64,000 nt of DNA from positions 1,244,501 to 1,308,500 of the forward strand of contig OZ038464.1 of NCBI GenBank assembly GCA_964036295.1, given 5' to 3'. Below, piece after piece: positions 11,555-32,950 of the stretch. Under the pieces are notes generated by a model. It saw nothing but the letters and a program-made list of their open reading frames with translations, made no database searches and was not told the origin of the DNA. The translations under genes were made by a program, and so were the position numbers. The stretch comes from Plumapathes pennacea. Lineage: Eukaryota > Cnidaria > Anthozoa > Antipatharia > Myriopathidae. The first letter of the stretch is position 1; each line of letters opens with the position of its first letter.

Positions 11555-13794
11555 ATGTTATAGGACTCACACGACCAAGAGAATTGAAATAATATGTAAG
11601 TCAATAAGAATAAAAACTGAATGATTGAAAGGATAAATAATTGACGATAACTAGTGGATGAATTTCAAGTTTTTAAGTTTTCCAGCTGTTCTGATGTCTG
11701 ATTAAAATGAGGTCAGTTTGATGCATCCCTTTTAGTACTTACAGAGATCGTGGTATGCACTAGAAGGGATGCATCAAAATGACCCTATGTTATAGGACTC
11801 ACACGACCAAGAGAATTGAAATAAAATGCAAGTCAATAAGAATAAAAACTGAACCAGTCAAAGAGGAAATAATTGACGATAACTAGTGGGCGAATTTCAA
11901 GTTTTTAAGTGATCCGTCTGTACTTATGTCTGATTAAAATGAGGTCAGTTTGATGCATCCCTTTTAGTACTTACAGAGATTATGGTATTCACTAGAAGGG
12001 ATTCACCATAATGACCCTATGTTATAGGACTCAAACGACCAAGAAAATTGAAATTAAATGCAAGTCAATAAGAATAAAAGCTGAACCAGTCAAAGAGGAA
12101 ATAATTGACGATAACTAGTGGGCGAATTTCAAGTTTTTTAGTGATCCATCGGTATTTATGTCTGATTAAAATGAGGTCAGTTTGATGCATCCCTTTTAGT
12201 ACTTACAGAGATTGTGGTATGCACTACAAGGGATGCACCAAAATGACCCTATGTTATAGGACTCACACGACCAAGAGAATTGAATTAAAATGCAAGTCTT
12301 TAAGAATAAAAACTGAATGGGGCACGGAGAAGCAAAATCTAATGAAAATGACGGTCAGTCTGATGCATGTCTTGAATATTTTACAAAAATCGCGGTATGC
12401 ACTAGAAGGGATGCACCAAAACGACCCTATATCTTAGGACTTACACCATAATGAATGTTGAATTAAATTGCAAGTCAAAATTGGTAAAGACACTATGTCA
12501 GTGACGGAGAGGCAAATTGACGATATTTACTGAGTGAGTTTCAAATTTTTGAGGTGACCTGGCTATATTTTACGGCTTATTATAATGACGGTCAATTTGA
12601 TGCATCCCTTTTAATACTTACAGAGATCGTGGTATGAACTAGAAGGGATGCACCAAAATGACCCTATGTTATAGGACTCACACGACCAAGAGAATTGAAA
12701 TAAAATGCAAGTCAATCAGAATAAGAACTGAATAAGTGAAAGAGGAAATAATTGACGATAACTAGTGGGCGAATTTCAAGTTTTTTAGTGATCCATCCAT
12801 ACTTATGTCTGATTAAAATGAGGTCAGTTTGATGCATCCCTTTTAGTACTTACAGAGATCGTGGTATGCACTACAAGGGATGCACCAAAATGACCCTATG
12901 TTATAGGACTCACACGATCAAGAGAATTAAATTAAAATGCAAGTCAACAAGACTAAAAACTGAATGAGGGACGGAGAACCAAAATCTAATGAAAATGACG
13001 GTCAGTTTGATGCATGTCTTTAAGTTTTCACATAAATTGTTGTATGCACTAGAAGGGATGCACCAAAATGAGCCTGTAGCTAGTGAATTACCTGAGCCTG
13101 TGAATTTCAAATTTTTGAGATGATCCAGCTATACTTTAGAGCTAATTAAAATGACGGTCTGTTTGATGCATCCCTTTTAGTACTTACAGAGATCGTGGTA
13201 TACACTACAAGGGATGCACCAAAATGACCCTATGTTATAGGACTCACACGACCAAGAGAATTGAAATAAAATGCAAGTCAATCAGAATAAGAACTGAATA
13301 AGTGAAAGAGGAAATAATTGACGATAACTAGTGGGCGAATTTCAAGTTTTTTAGTGATCCATCCATACTTATGTCTGATTAAAATGAGGTCAGTTTGATG
13401 CATCCCTTTTAGTACTTACAGAGATCGTGGTATGCACTACAAGGGATGCACCAAAATGACCCTATGTTATAGGACTCACACGACCAAGAGAATTAAATTA
13501 AAATGCAAGTCTTCAAGAATAAAAACTGAATGAGGGATGGAGAACCAAAATCTAATGAAAATGACGGTCAGTTTGATGCATGTCTTTAAGTTTTTACAAA
13601 ACTTGTGGTATGCAATAGAAGGGATGCACCAAAATGACCCTATGTTATAGGACTCATAGGACCAAGAGAATCGAATTAAAATGCAAGTCAAAAGGAAGAC
13701 ATAGGTCCGCAAAGCGTACGTGAAGCTATTTGCTAGTTGATGATAGTTTATGATAGGTAGTTCGCGTTACAACGGGGCACGAACTATCATCGAA

Positions 13795-14562
13795 TATTAC
13801 TAGAAATACGATAATCGCAGATACCCCCTCACTCTGCCATTGATGGGACTTTTATTTTGGTAACTCCCAACAAGAGTAGCCTTTGTTTTACCGAAATGTT
13901 AACTCAATCTTTTCTTCGAACTCAAGTGCTACACGCAAAGGAAGGAGAAAAAGAATGGTGTGTGTTATACTTTTGCGTTGAAAAAAGAATCGATTGCGTG
14001 ACGAAGTACGTATTTCCCACGGTCGGCACGTCAAATTAATTCATACAGTCTGCCAAGCACGTTCTCAAAATTTAATACTCAAAGTTTGAAGTTGGTCGGC
14101 CGTCGTAGTACGGGAAAAAAGGAACACTGATTTTCCAATTTTGAATTCATAGGCAGTACAATTAAATAGGCTTCCTGTGCGATTTGTTTTTACTCTGGAC
14201 TGCATGCACCAGATTCAGACATGCATATTTAATAGGCTCGAATTGTTTTGTATGTGAACCCACTCAAAACAGCAAGATTTCTCCCAGAATCAAAGCAAAA
14301 CTTGAACAGTTTACTTCAAATTATACACGGGCTTCAGACCCAGTAATACTTCTAAGGGCTTGTGAACGATTCTCGCTGCAATCACCGCGTGTCAGATTAC
14401 AGAAAAATAAGACACTGATCTGACTAAATCATTCAAGACTCCAAGTTCCGATTGCTCTGAGCGAATACGGTAGCCGAAACTGGCGACAGAAGCGTAGTAA
14501 AACAATCCTTCGAGGGAAAATGATCAGCATACAGATTTTAATACATTCTTGAAGTGATCGAG
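13795..14562. repeat. Dispersed repeat, copy 1 (second copy at 62570)
   Basis: From ATACCCCCTCACTCTGCC through to CGAGGGAAAATGATCAG this stretch matches 62570-63278 plus 63946-64000 at high identity, including GGAGAAAAAGAATGGTGTGT and CGAAACTGGCGACAGAAG. In both copies a short plus-strand frame (KSSLCFTEMLTQSFLR...) stays open for about 45 codons and then shifts. This looks like chance rather than a conserved protein. Confidence 0.85.
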
Positions 14563-14569
14563 TTACATA

Positions 14570-15058
14570 CTATACGGGATACAATATATTTGTCACGGTG
14601 ATTGTTCGGTTTCCACTGACTAACCTTTGTTGCTTGTCCTTTCTAAATAAGTATCTGAGTTTAACACAAAACGGCGTCTGAAGCTCCCGATTTGCTTTCA
14701 AGCGCTGTTCCCTTTGCGGAGTTGTCTGTGTTACCCGCTTCTGTTCATGTCGCTTTTGGTCGGCATTCATGCGCTGTTGTCTTTGCGGAGTCTTCTCTTC
14801 GGCCCTCTTTTTCTCCTGAAGGTCCCGATTTGCTTTCAAGCGCTGTTCTTTTTGCGGAGTTGTCTGTGTTGCCCGCTTCTGTTCATGTCGCTTTTGGTCG
14901 GCATTCATTCGCTGTTGTCTTTGCGGAGTCTTCTCTTCGGTCCGCTTTCGCTCTTGAAGTGCCTGTTCGCTTCTCTTTTGAAGACGAGCTTCGCGAGACC
15001 GTTCTGTTTCAAGTTTTCTAGCTTTTAAATTCATTTTCGTGAACGCAGTTACGTACAA
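14570..15058 (-). CDS. Basic protein with 23-residue STPR-type repeats, transposon-associated
   Basis: The frame encodes up to 162 residues. From residue 44 the phrase TPQ recurs at 44, 67, 90 and 113, an exact 23-residue period, with alternate repeats TPQRQQRMNADQKRHEQKR and TPQKEQRLKANRDLQEKKR. Period and Arg/Lys/Gln-rich helical composition fit the STPR (score-and-three peptide repeat) DNA-binding domain. The start could be Met1 or Met9. After the fourth repeat starts (about residue 126) the sequence loses the pattern and ends at 14570, so the 3' part is missing, spliced elsewhere or decayed. It lies within the insertion that splits the satellite array, so it is probably a mobile-element protein. 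Confidence 0.6.
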   Translation of the reverse strand: MYVTAFTKMNLKARKLETERSREARLQKRSEQALQERKRTEEKTPQRQQRMNADQKRHEQKRATQTTPQKEQRLKANRDLQEKKRAEEKTPQRQQRMNADQKRHEQKRVTQTTPQREQRLKANRELQTPFCVKLRYLFRKDKQQRLVSGNRTITVTNILYPV

Positions 15059-15453
15059 TTGTTGCTTCGTTCAAATCTTTCTTAAAAACATGGCGGTGAC
15101 GCTAGTCGATAATAATTACGTCATTGCCTTATTTGGACATAAAAAGGTCGCATCGCACAAACACACAAACACACAAACACACGAACATTAGATTTCGAGA
15201 TGGCGACGCGCTTGGAGTCTTCAAATGAGCCGACTATGTTGCATTAGCGTCGTAAATATTTCCCTCACTTCGTTCGGGGATCACCGTTTAATCGGGGTTT
15301 TACACTATTTTCTACTATGCCAGCTACGTACTATGCATGACCAAACACAAATGCACAAACATGACAGTTTATTATATGATTATTTTGAGCTGATCGACAT
15401 AAAAGGAGGAAAGTATAGCTTGCCAAAATATTTCAAGTCGTTCTGTAAATTTC

Positions 15454-15943
15454 TGCGAGGTAAGCCAGACTTTGACTCGTTATAGTAGTTTCGTATTAAC
15501 GTAACACACTCCAGCCAAACAAACCTGTTTTTCGTGCTCTTCGAACGGTGATGAAATAGATTCACAGTAAAATTTCCTGTCGACTTTTCAGTCGATTTTT
15601 CATAAGCGACAAAACCCGCTAGAGATAATTTTTGTAAACAAACAACTCAGACAAACCACAGTCGATCTGGTCATGAAATCATGTGTCAACAAACATATCA
15701 TGCGAGGTAAACCAGATTTTGACTCGTTATAATAGTTTCGTAACGTAACACACTCCAGCCGAACAAACCTGTTTCTCGTGCTATTCGAACGGTGGTGAAA
15801 AGGATTCACAGTAAAATTTCCTGTCGATTTTTCATTAGTGACAAAATCCGCTCGAGACAATTTTATAAACAAACAACTCAGACATACCACAGTCGATCTG
15901 CATTTGCAATTATGGCATGAAATCATGTGTCAACAAACATATC
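15454..15943. repeat. Tandem duplication, two ~245-bp units
   Basis: GCGAGGTAARCCAGAYTTTGACTCG begins both units (15455 and 15702), and both end with CAACAAACATATCA. The copies differ by scattered substitutions and short indels. No coding capacity is recognised. Confidence 0.85.
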
Positions 15944-16558
15944 AGCGAACGCAAAAAAACTCGGAATAAGCTTTTACCTTTGCCAAAACATATGTCATGG
16001 TCACACCATACTGCTGTGTTCCTTCTTCTGTGAGCGGAGCGTATATATAGCGTACAGCAAGTGTGTCCAGAAATGTCGCTCTAAATGTGAATCTGTGTCG
16101 CCTTTTTGCCAGATACTACGGATATGTCAACCGGGGGCGGAAGGGGGAGCAGATTTCCACATGGAACCAAAGAATCGGCAACGCTCACAGCCGCCATTAA
16201 ATAATGCCTTGAATTTTCCACGTGCGAGAGAGCCAATTATATTTAGAAAATCCCTCCCTGGAGAGGTAATTTAGCTTCTGACATTCTGTCGCAAAGTTAT
16301 AACATTAGCACGGAAACCCTTTACTGGAAATCTCTCTGTGCATTCTTTGTGTTAAGTAGATAATAAAAGACAAACTTTCTCACAGGACCTGTACCACGGC
16401 GGCTTTTATATGGATAACACTTCATGCTCCTCCCCCCTCAGTAGTTTTTGCCACCTAGAGGGGGAGCATTTTAATGACCTAATGAGATGGGCCGAACGGC
16501 TGTTCAACTATCGCCCAAACGCCGACATAGAAGCTATTTGCATATTGCAAATAGCTTC

Positions 16559-17105
16559 AAAAAACTGTATGAGGGACGAAGAAACAAATCGCACAAAAAT
16601 GACGGTCAGTTTGATGCATCTCTTCAAGTTTTTACAAAAATCGTGGTATGCACTAGAAAGGATGCACCAAAATGACCCTATATCTTAGGACTTACACGAT
16701 AATGGATGTTGAATTAAATTGCAAGTCAAAATGAGTAAGGACAGTATGTTAGTGACGGAGAGGCAAATTGACAATATTTACTGAGTGAGTTTAAATTTTT
16801 GAGGTGACCTGGCTATATTTTACGGCTTATTATGATGACGGTCATAATTTGATGCATCCCTTTTAGTACTTACAGAGATTGTGGTATGCACTAGAAGGGA
16901 TGCACCAAAATGACCCTATGTTATAGGACTCATACGACCAAGGGAATTAAATTAAAATGCAAGTCAACAAGAATAGAAACTGTATGAGTGGCGTAGCAGC
17001 AAATCAGTGATCATTACTGAGCAAATTTCACATTTTTGAGATGATCCGGCTATACTTTACGGCTGATTAAAATGACGGTCAGTTTGATGCATCCCTTCTA
17101 TTACT
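16559..17105 (+). repeat. Continuation of the hairpin satellite array after an insertion
   Basis: Two full satellite modules (ACTAGAA near 16651 and 16891) and a partial third, ending at CATCCCTTCTATTACTTA. The junctions show that 13692-16558 was inserted into an array that was once continuous: the unit is broken after GCAAGTCAA and resumes with AAAAACTGTATGAGGGACG, as in uninterrupted units at 7480. Confidence 0.88.
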
Positions 17106-17107
17106 TA

Positions 17108-17227
17108 GGCCCGTTTCAAACGTCGCGCCACTGCCGTGCCGAACTCAATGCAAATGAGCAAAATCTATTGTTTGAGTTCATTTGCATTGAGTTCGGCACG
17201 ACAGTAGCGCGACGTTTGAAACGGGCC
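17108..17227. mobile_element. 120-bp MITE with TTA target duplication
   Basis: GGCCCGTTTCAAACGTCGCG is mirrored by CGCGACGTTTGAAACGGGCC, and the arms extend through GTGCCGAACTCAATGCAAAT and its mirror, so almost the whole element folds back. TTA flanks both ends (17105-17107, 17228-17230). A 3-bp TWA-like duplication fits PIF/Harbinger-type elements; class is inference. Related copies at 41620-41900 and 42183-42295. Confidence 0.88.
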
Positions 17228-17643
17228 TTACGCGTCTTTATTTCTGTCTATCCTCACTGTACAATGACGCTACGAGCTCAGTGGTAACAGTCTTGTTTTT
17301 ATTAAATATTTACACAGTAATATTAATCCACGAATTTGTCCGAAGAGTATCTTTCTTAACAAAGTGTGCCGACTTCTGAAAAGCTACATAAATTGACCGT
17401 AGTGAAACCGTCTAGAATATCAACCGGCCCTGAACGGGCAGTAATTAGGAGAATTAATAGTATAACCAGCTTGAACCCAAGCAAGAGATCATCCGTTATA
17501 GGTGTCATAGGTATAAATAAATAAATATAAATATAATCTCTGAGGTCGGCTAATTGGAAAATTACTTCTCCCACTTTGGTAATCTACGACATACATTATT
17601 ACAAAATGGCTTGACACTTAAACAACAGTTTCATCAGCTGGAG

Positions 17644-18028
17644 AATAGGGAGTTTAAGATACAGGACGCGAGAGGACGACGGCGACGTCGGTGAAACAAT
17701 AAAACTAATCAAAGAAGACAAAAGAATATGATACAACGTGAATATCTGAAATTGACATGTTCTCGGGGTCGCCGTGCTCTCGTGTGCGACTTCAAATGCT
17801 TCTTTTTTACGCCGTTTTCAGGACGTGGACGACATGCAGTTCGATAAAATAACGGCAGTCGTTCTTCTTAGTAGGAAACGATGAAATCAATAGAACCGAG
17901 GCAAAAACGGAACAAATTGAGCAACCTAAGAATAGGTAAAGTTACAAAGACATAGAAAAAACAGAGACACTATTTTTTGGTTCCTCGCGTTGCCGTCGCC
18001 GTCCTAGGTTTCTTAAACTCCCTATTAT
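17644..18028. mobile_element. ~385-bp inverted-repeat element
   Basis: AATAGGGAGTTTAAGA at the left and TCTTAAACTCCCTATT-type text at the right (CTTAAACTCCCTATT) are mirror images, followed inward by GGACG...CGACGGCGACG and its mirror CGTCGCCGTCC. No transposase frame is present. Confidence 0.72.
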
Positions 18029-18559
18029 TACTAATTTGGCGGGGAGGGGAGAGTAGGGTTGATACACATACGGGTGAATACAAGTATGTAATGAAAGAAG
18101 TTTGTACTTAGTTAATACAGCAAGTTTCACAAACAAATGTGATGAATGTTACACTATGACTGTAACTTAATTTTGAGAACTAGTATAACCATCATTCCCT
18201 AAAAAAAAGCTAACTAATTTCCCCGCCCAGCGAAGAATAAATTGTGTGTTAACCTAAAGTGCAGTTGAAATCCCAGCAACCACATATAAAAGATTGTTAA
18301 CATGCAAGCTATGGGTACAAAAAGCTTCAAAACTTCCCCCACAACAAACATGAATAAGCTATGTTTGAACTAAAGACTCTTCTGATGACCTATATGTCAC
18401 GTGATCAATCAGCACAACATGCGCGGCTACTTTTCATTTTTAAACGCATGTCTCATGTACTTACACTTATGCTTTGCGTCGCTCGTGCCAGGCTTTTACG
18501 AACACTATCGGTCAAATTTATATAGCACAATCCACAGAGCAAGTTTCAACTTGTTGAGG

Positions 18560-18690
18560 CTTACCGTAACGGCGTGTTTCAAATTTTACAACGGCACAAA
18601 TGTAAATTCAAAACATCCACAGGATGTCTCCCCGATTAATAGGGCACATGTGACCGGCTATAAGAATTCGAGACTTTAATAAAGTTGTTG
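18560..18690 (+). mobile_element. Possible 3' end of a non-LTR retroelement
   Basis: The stretch ends GAGACTTTAATAAAGTTG followed by TTGATTGA repeats, close to the SINE tail GAGACTTAAATAAAGTG at 1870. An open frame runs into this end. A short-repeat 3' tail is typical of CR1/L2-like LINEs. No reverse transcriptase motif is visible, so this is tentative. Confidence 0.35.
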
Positions 18691-18964
18691 ATTGATTTGA
18701 TTGACTGACTGAGAAATGTCTTACTAATTTCGCAAAGCTACAGGTTTGCATGCTCCGAGTGGAAACAAACTTGTCTAATCTTCACACTAATATCCAGTAG
18801 GTTTGTGTACAGTGATTGTCTGTAGAAAATAATCGTGTGATTGGTTTGGTTTTGCGTTTGCTGCGCTTTCTGATTGGTCCGAAAAAGTTTGGCAACATTC
18901 TCGGCCAATCAAACAGTCAGTGCTGTGTTACTATGACTACGACGTTCGTCACGTTCAGTAATTG

Positions 18965-28958
<9,994 letters not shown>

Positions 28959-29292
28959 TTTCAGGCTGAGGCGGTATAACTAGAGCGTGCTGAATGGACC
29001 TAAAGACAGAACAAGAACGGTGATTAAACTTGGTAAACCTGAAAGTCAGACAAACAAACACCCCCCTCAAAGTCCAAAAACTACATAAGCGCCCTGGACA
29101 ATTATTCGAGCATTTACGGTGCATATATTATACACAAATAGATCATAGATATACATCACACACGGACAAACCAAAAACACACACACACCTACACACATAA
29201 ATTGTGGCAAGTTGCTGAGATCGAGTTGCACAGTGTAACATCAACCGTTGCGAGGCAAGTTGCTGAGAAAACTGCAGTATAACAGCGTCTTA

Positions 29293-29471
29293 GGGCGCGT
29301 TCGATTGGGTCCATTACGGAATAGAAATAACGTTGTTGATTGTAACATTGTTTGGTTTCGAGCTGATTAAGGTAGGGATGTATCGGGAGCTGTTCAAAAT
29401 TCCAGCATTGAGGTTTTCAAAACAATTTCGAGTAAAATCTCCCCCAGAACAAGCAAAACTCAATCGAACCC
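29293..29471. mobile_element. MITE with TTA target duplication
   Basis: GGGCGCGTTCGATTGGGT and CAAAACTCAATCGAACCC are terminal inverted repeats, flanked by TTA on both sides (29290-29292, 29472-29474). A related, more eroded copy with ATTCAAGTGGGTCTATTCC and CAATCGAACACC lies at 55371-55590 in a GRHPR intron. Confidence 0.72.
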
Positions 29472-30111
29472 TTAATTAGCTGAGTACGTGCGCGTGAATA
29501 CTGAACGACTGCAATTAAAATAAACAACGAACCAATGCGATCCCGCAGTTCTGCGCAGCAATTCTTGAGTACGATCGTGGCTAACTAATTTGCTGTCAAT
29601 TTTAGTAGCTGTAAAAGTCACAAAAGTTTTCATGTTTTTCACAAACTTTTTACAAAACGCTCTAGCTCGCGCTTCACGCTCGTCCCCAGCTTTCTCGCGT
29701 AACAGCGGTAAGCTGGAGAATGGGGAAGAAGGAGGAGGCAGGGGAAATTTATCGAGTGGAAATTGCGCAATTGCATTAATACCTTAGTTGAGTACGTGCA
29801 CGTGCATAATAACGACTGCAATTAACATATACAAACAATGTACGTACTAATTTTATCGCTCGAGCGCGTTTGTTTTGGTCATATCACCTCCTGCTTAAAT
29901 ATAACCAAAAATAATTATTCCTCTACTGTTCTTGAACAAATAAAAAAAATATTTTTAAGAAAGCGTTCGTCTATATTTCATTTGGTGAAATTCCTATTAC
30001 ATCATCTACGATCTGTTAGCATATTAGGACACGAACATATAAGTCTTTCATGGCCTCAAGCAAATTCGAATTCCAGAAAATTTCCACCTGCCCACCTGTC
30101 ACATAAAACCT

Positions 30112-30245
30112 GAATGTATGACCATTCAAATAAAGTTTACAATGAATACATCCTAATAATAGCAGTGTTCACTTCAAACTCCTGAACTGTCAAATGAAAA
30201 CCTAAAGGTGTGCCACTCAAACAGCTCTCAGTGAGTACATTCTAT
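30112..30245. repeat. 89-bp minisatellite, locus B (about 1.5 units)
   Basis: Contains GCAGTGTTCACT, CTCCTGAACTGTCAAATGAA and CTCAGTGAGTACATTCTA in the order of the 89-bp unit, with substitutions. Confidence 0.85.
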
Positions 30246-31576
30246 AATACCAATGTTTTTGAGCAAACGTTTGTTCTTGAAAACATATAGCCCGCCATCG
30301 TTTGTAGTTCAGTATGTGTGGCAGGTGACTCCTGCTGGGGTTCAAGCTGGTGAGACTATATATAATAACTTTTGGCACATCAGCACTTGTGTTGCGTTTA
30401 AACGTACCGTGTTTAAATAAAGGTTCCCGTATTGTATAGTATTGGCCCCAAACCAATGAGGAAATTGCAGAAAACCAAGAATTTACGTAAAACTAGAAGT
30501 TATCGCCTCGTGCTGTGATCAGTAAACAAAATCTGCGGTCCGAACAGGTTAGCAGTGTGAAACTGATTCTTAGTTTGGCATAAATGCAAAAGCTGCCCAC
30601 AACCTACAATGTAAAACTGAGTCGGATGTGAGATATTGATCTCAAACTGGCCAGGGCTCGAAATTTCCTCACTAGCCGAACAGTTAAGAGCATTAAGGGT
30701 GGTTTCCCGGCTTCGGAAACTCTGCTCTGAACATGTGCTAAGTTCACGAACGGATGCAGTTGTTTCTTTCGCGAAAGCTGTTCGTTTCGTGCGTGTTGCA
30801 AAATCGATCAAGCTAACTTACACAACTCGCAGAAACTGAATTTACTTTCCTTTTTTTATATGTTTGCGCACTGGACGTCGAGCACTCTGAAGGGAAACAT
30901 TACCCTTACAAATATAATGAGAAAATTAAGGTAACTAGCAGGTCGTCTACCAAACGGATGCGTTTTCATTTCCCGTTTACACGAAAACGATCGAATTCGG
31001 CGATAAAAACGCATCAATTCGAAAACGCAGCTAAAAATGCGGTCCGGTTTTTGATTTCGCACCAAACAGCGAAAACTTGAGGTTGAACCGCATCCTTACT
31101 GTGCTTGCAAACCAATCTTCTCATGCTATTGCGTCAATTCAGAAATAACAATTTCCACTGTTGTCGTTAAATTATATTTACGCTTCAAGGTAACAAGAAA
31201 GCGAGAAAATTATATACACAATCACAATCAAGCCCAACAGTGTTCGGTTTTTTATATGCCAATCTAGCCTGGTGCATGCACGACACTAAGACGGCTTTCA
31301 TTCACGATCGAAAAAAAGATCTCGAATCCTTAATCGCATGCTTTGTTTGTACATTGGGGAAATGACTCAGCCATTAATACTCAGAAAATAATGAGAATTC
31401 AAGTTCGGGTGAGACATTAACACATCCGTATCTCTTCAAGAATCTCACCTTACCGCAGGAACATCAAGCCAAACCGCGAGATTTAGTTAACTAATCTAAC
31501 TACGCATAGAGTGCCGCCACAGTAAGAATGATCTTGAAAACACCATAAATTCAAAATCTGCCTTTATTCAAAGCTT

Positions 31577-32200
31577 ACTTTGTCAAGAGCTTGATCTGTT
31601 GGAAGTCTAAACTTAATTTCTTCGGCAATATTATGTACTCGCACGTCGCGAGCGGCACTTGACCTAAATACAGTACAGTTGATTTAGTAAGGCCCTGCTG
31701 CATGAATTGGCTGTATCCGAAGGCAAGGCTTAACAGCACTTCCCTTAGACGCAATTACTCGACCAGAAATTCGTCCGAAGTGCTTATTATTGCTGCTAAA
31801 GAATACCACGACTCCGGCAGCTTTTACATTACGGCGATAAAAAACAGTCCGTTTGTAGTAAACAAAACTCTTCAATGCTTACGTCTCGATTTAAGTTAAC
31901 CATTGAGGCCTGTCTATTGAATAGCGCAACCTAGGTTTAAATGTTCTTGTTTTGTTCATAGGTCAGCGACAATGAAGAAGCAGCGGTTGGCCTTTTTGAA
32001 TTTGTTTACGTGAATAAATGTTAAAGTATTATTTACCTTAGTTTGCATTAAAGGCGTTGAATCGCACAAACCAGCTCCCGCATACGCACGGAAATCTCCA
32101 CAAAACCAGGCGCTGATAACTTCAAGACACAAGGAACTGCGAGGCAATTTAAAGCCATCAATTGAGCTGTCAATCCTTACACCCGAAACGCCCTCGCCCT
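31577..32200 (-). other. Possible non-coding 5' exons of the GABA-B-like receptor (or an unknown gene)
   Basis: Two stretches have splice-like borders on the minus strand: about 31672-31577 (TTTAG before, AAA|GTAAGC after) and about 32180-32040 (ending ACTAAG|GTAAAT). Both are open in more than one frame and resemble nothing I recognise. Receptor exon 1 is itself preceded by CTTTAG at about 29001, implying upstream 5' UTR exons. Linking these is inference. Confidence 0.25.
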
Positions 32201-32794
32201 GACAACGCATTTGCTTGTGCAAAAATCCCAATTAATTATAATCGATAAGTCATCGTATAGGTTCGCTGTGTATGAAATAATCCCAAGGTCCCAATTGTCT
32301 ATAAACACCTTTCTCTGTTCAAAAGAGCGAAAACTGAATAATAACAGCTTGCTCTTGTGTTTTAGAGGCTGAATATCTGCCATATATTTTACTTGCTTCG
32401 GAAACTCTCGCTCCAGAATTTGGAATTAAAAATTTACACGCAGAGGCGTCACCAGAGACAAAACATATCATAATGTCATTCGGAAGACAACTTGTCATTT
32501 CAAGATAGCACTCCACTTAAACTAATCGACATACGAATATGAAAACCGTCATGCTCAACATGTTCTTTCCCTTCCGTTGAAAAAGTGAACATTTTAGGGA
32601 AATAGTCGAAATGGAGATCTATATTGTAGCTATTAAGAAAGTTGATTGAACGTTATCTAATGGCCAATAGCGAACTGAAAACCAATCGAGAAAGCAAAGC
32701 TGTATCTATAAATTGGACCCTTTCGTTGTCAAAAAAGAACTTTATTCTACCTTAAAAAAAAATATATCAAAATTTAAATTCTTCTCAACTGGTA

Positions 32795-32950
32795 AATGAA
32801 ACCTCAAGGTATATCAGTGCCTAAAAAATCTCTGAATGAGAACATTCTAATAGCAGTGTGGTCCTTCCAACTTCTTAACTGTCAAATAAAACCGAAAGGT
32901 ATGGCCACTCAACTGAAAGCTCTTGAACATTCTCATATAGCAATGTTCAC
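32795..32950. repeat. 89-bp minisatellite, locus C (diverged, about 2 units)
   Basis: GAGAACATTCTAATAGCAGTG, CTTCTTAACTGTCAAATAAAA and GGTATGGCCACTCAACTGAAA (all shorter than the full unit) match the 89-bp family at lower identity. Confidence 0.75.

Larger units (their letters stand above)
6830..13692 (+). repeat. Satellite array of hairpin-bearing units (~233-bp and ~177-bp forms)
   Basis: The motif GAAGGGATGCACCAAAATGA returns about 29 times here. Early copies start near 6959, 7190, 7400, 7567, 7790, 8028, 8262, 8437, 8673, 8908, 9085, 9318, 9551, 9784 and 10017. Spacing is mostly 231-237 bases with shorter steps of 170-178, so two unit lengths alternate in a higher-order pattern. Each unit holds GATGCATCCCTTYTAGT and, about 22 bases later, ACTAGAAGGGATGCACC, which pair as an imperfect hairpin that extends outward through GGTCA and TGACC. 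Between hairpins lies an AT-rich spacer with TAATTGACGATAACTAGTGG. No gene is seen; short open frames are repeats of the unit in translation. The array is interrupted at 10919-11554. Confidence 0.93.
13692..16558 (-). mobile_element. ~2.9-kb insertion carrying an STPR-repeat ORF (Helitron-like?)
   Basis: Satellite sequence stops at 13692 and resumes at 16559. The right end is a 13-bp-arm palindrome, GAAGCTATTTGCA and its mirror (16530-16558), and the left end near 13731 repeats GAAGCTATTTGC. A 3' hairpin, no obvious target duplication and a repeat-rich DNA-binding ORF are compatible with a Helitron or Helentron, but no Rep/helicase is present, so the class is inference. Inside are a segment shared with 62570-64000 (13795-14562), the ORF, and a tandem duplication at 15454-15943. 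Confidence 0.6.
17231..18964. other. 3' flank of the GABA-B-like receptor gene
   Basis: Apart from the inverted-repeat element at 17644-18028 and the LINE-like tail at 18560-18690, no gene is seen. The receptor 3' UTR must lie in the part next to 18965, but no convincing minus-strand AATAAA can be chosen. Confidence 0.4.

Noticed and set aside
6830..13692. CRISPR-like array because of regular spacing and hairpins
   Set aside because: Spacers are homologous between units and the genome is eukaryotic with introns; it is a satellite.
14692..15028. Plus-strand frames of 104-109 residues with repeats
   Set aside because: Antisense shadows of the 23-residue-repeat ORF; the minus-strand translation has the STPR-like pattern.
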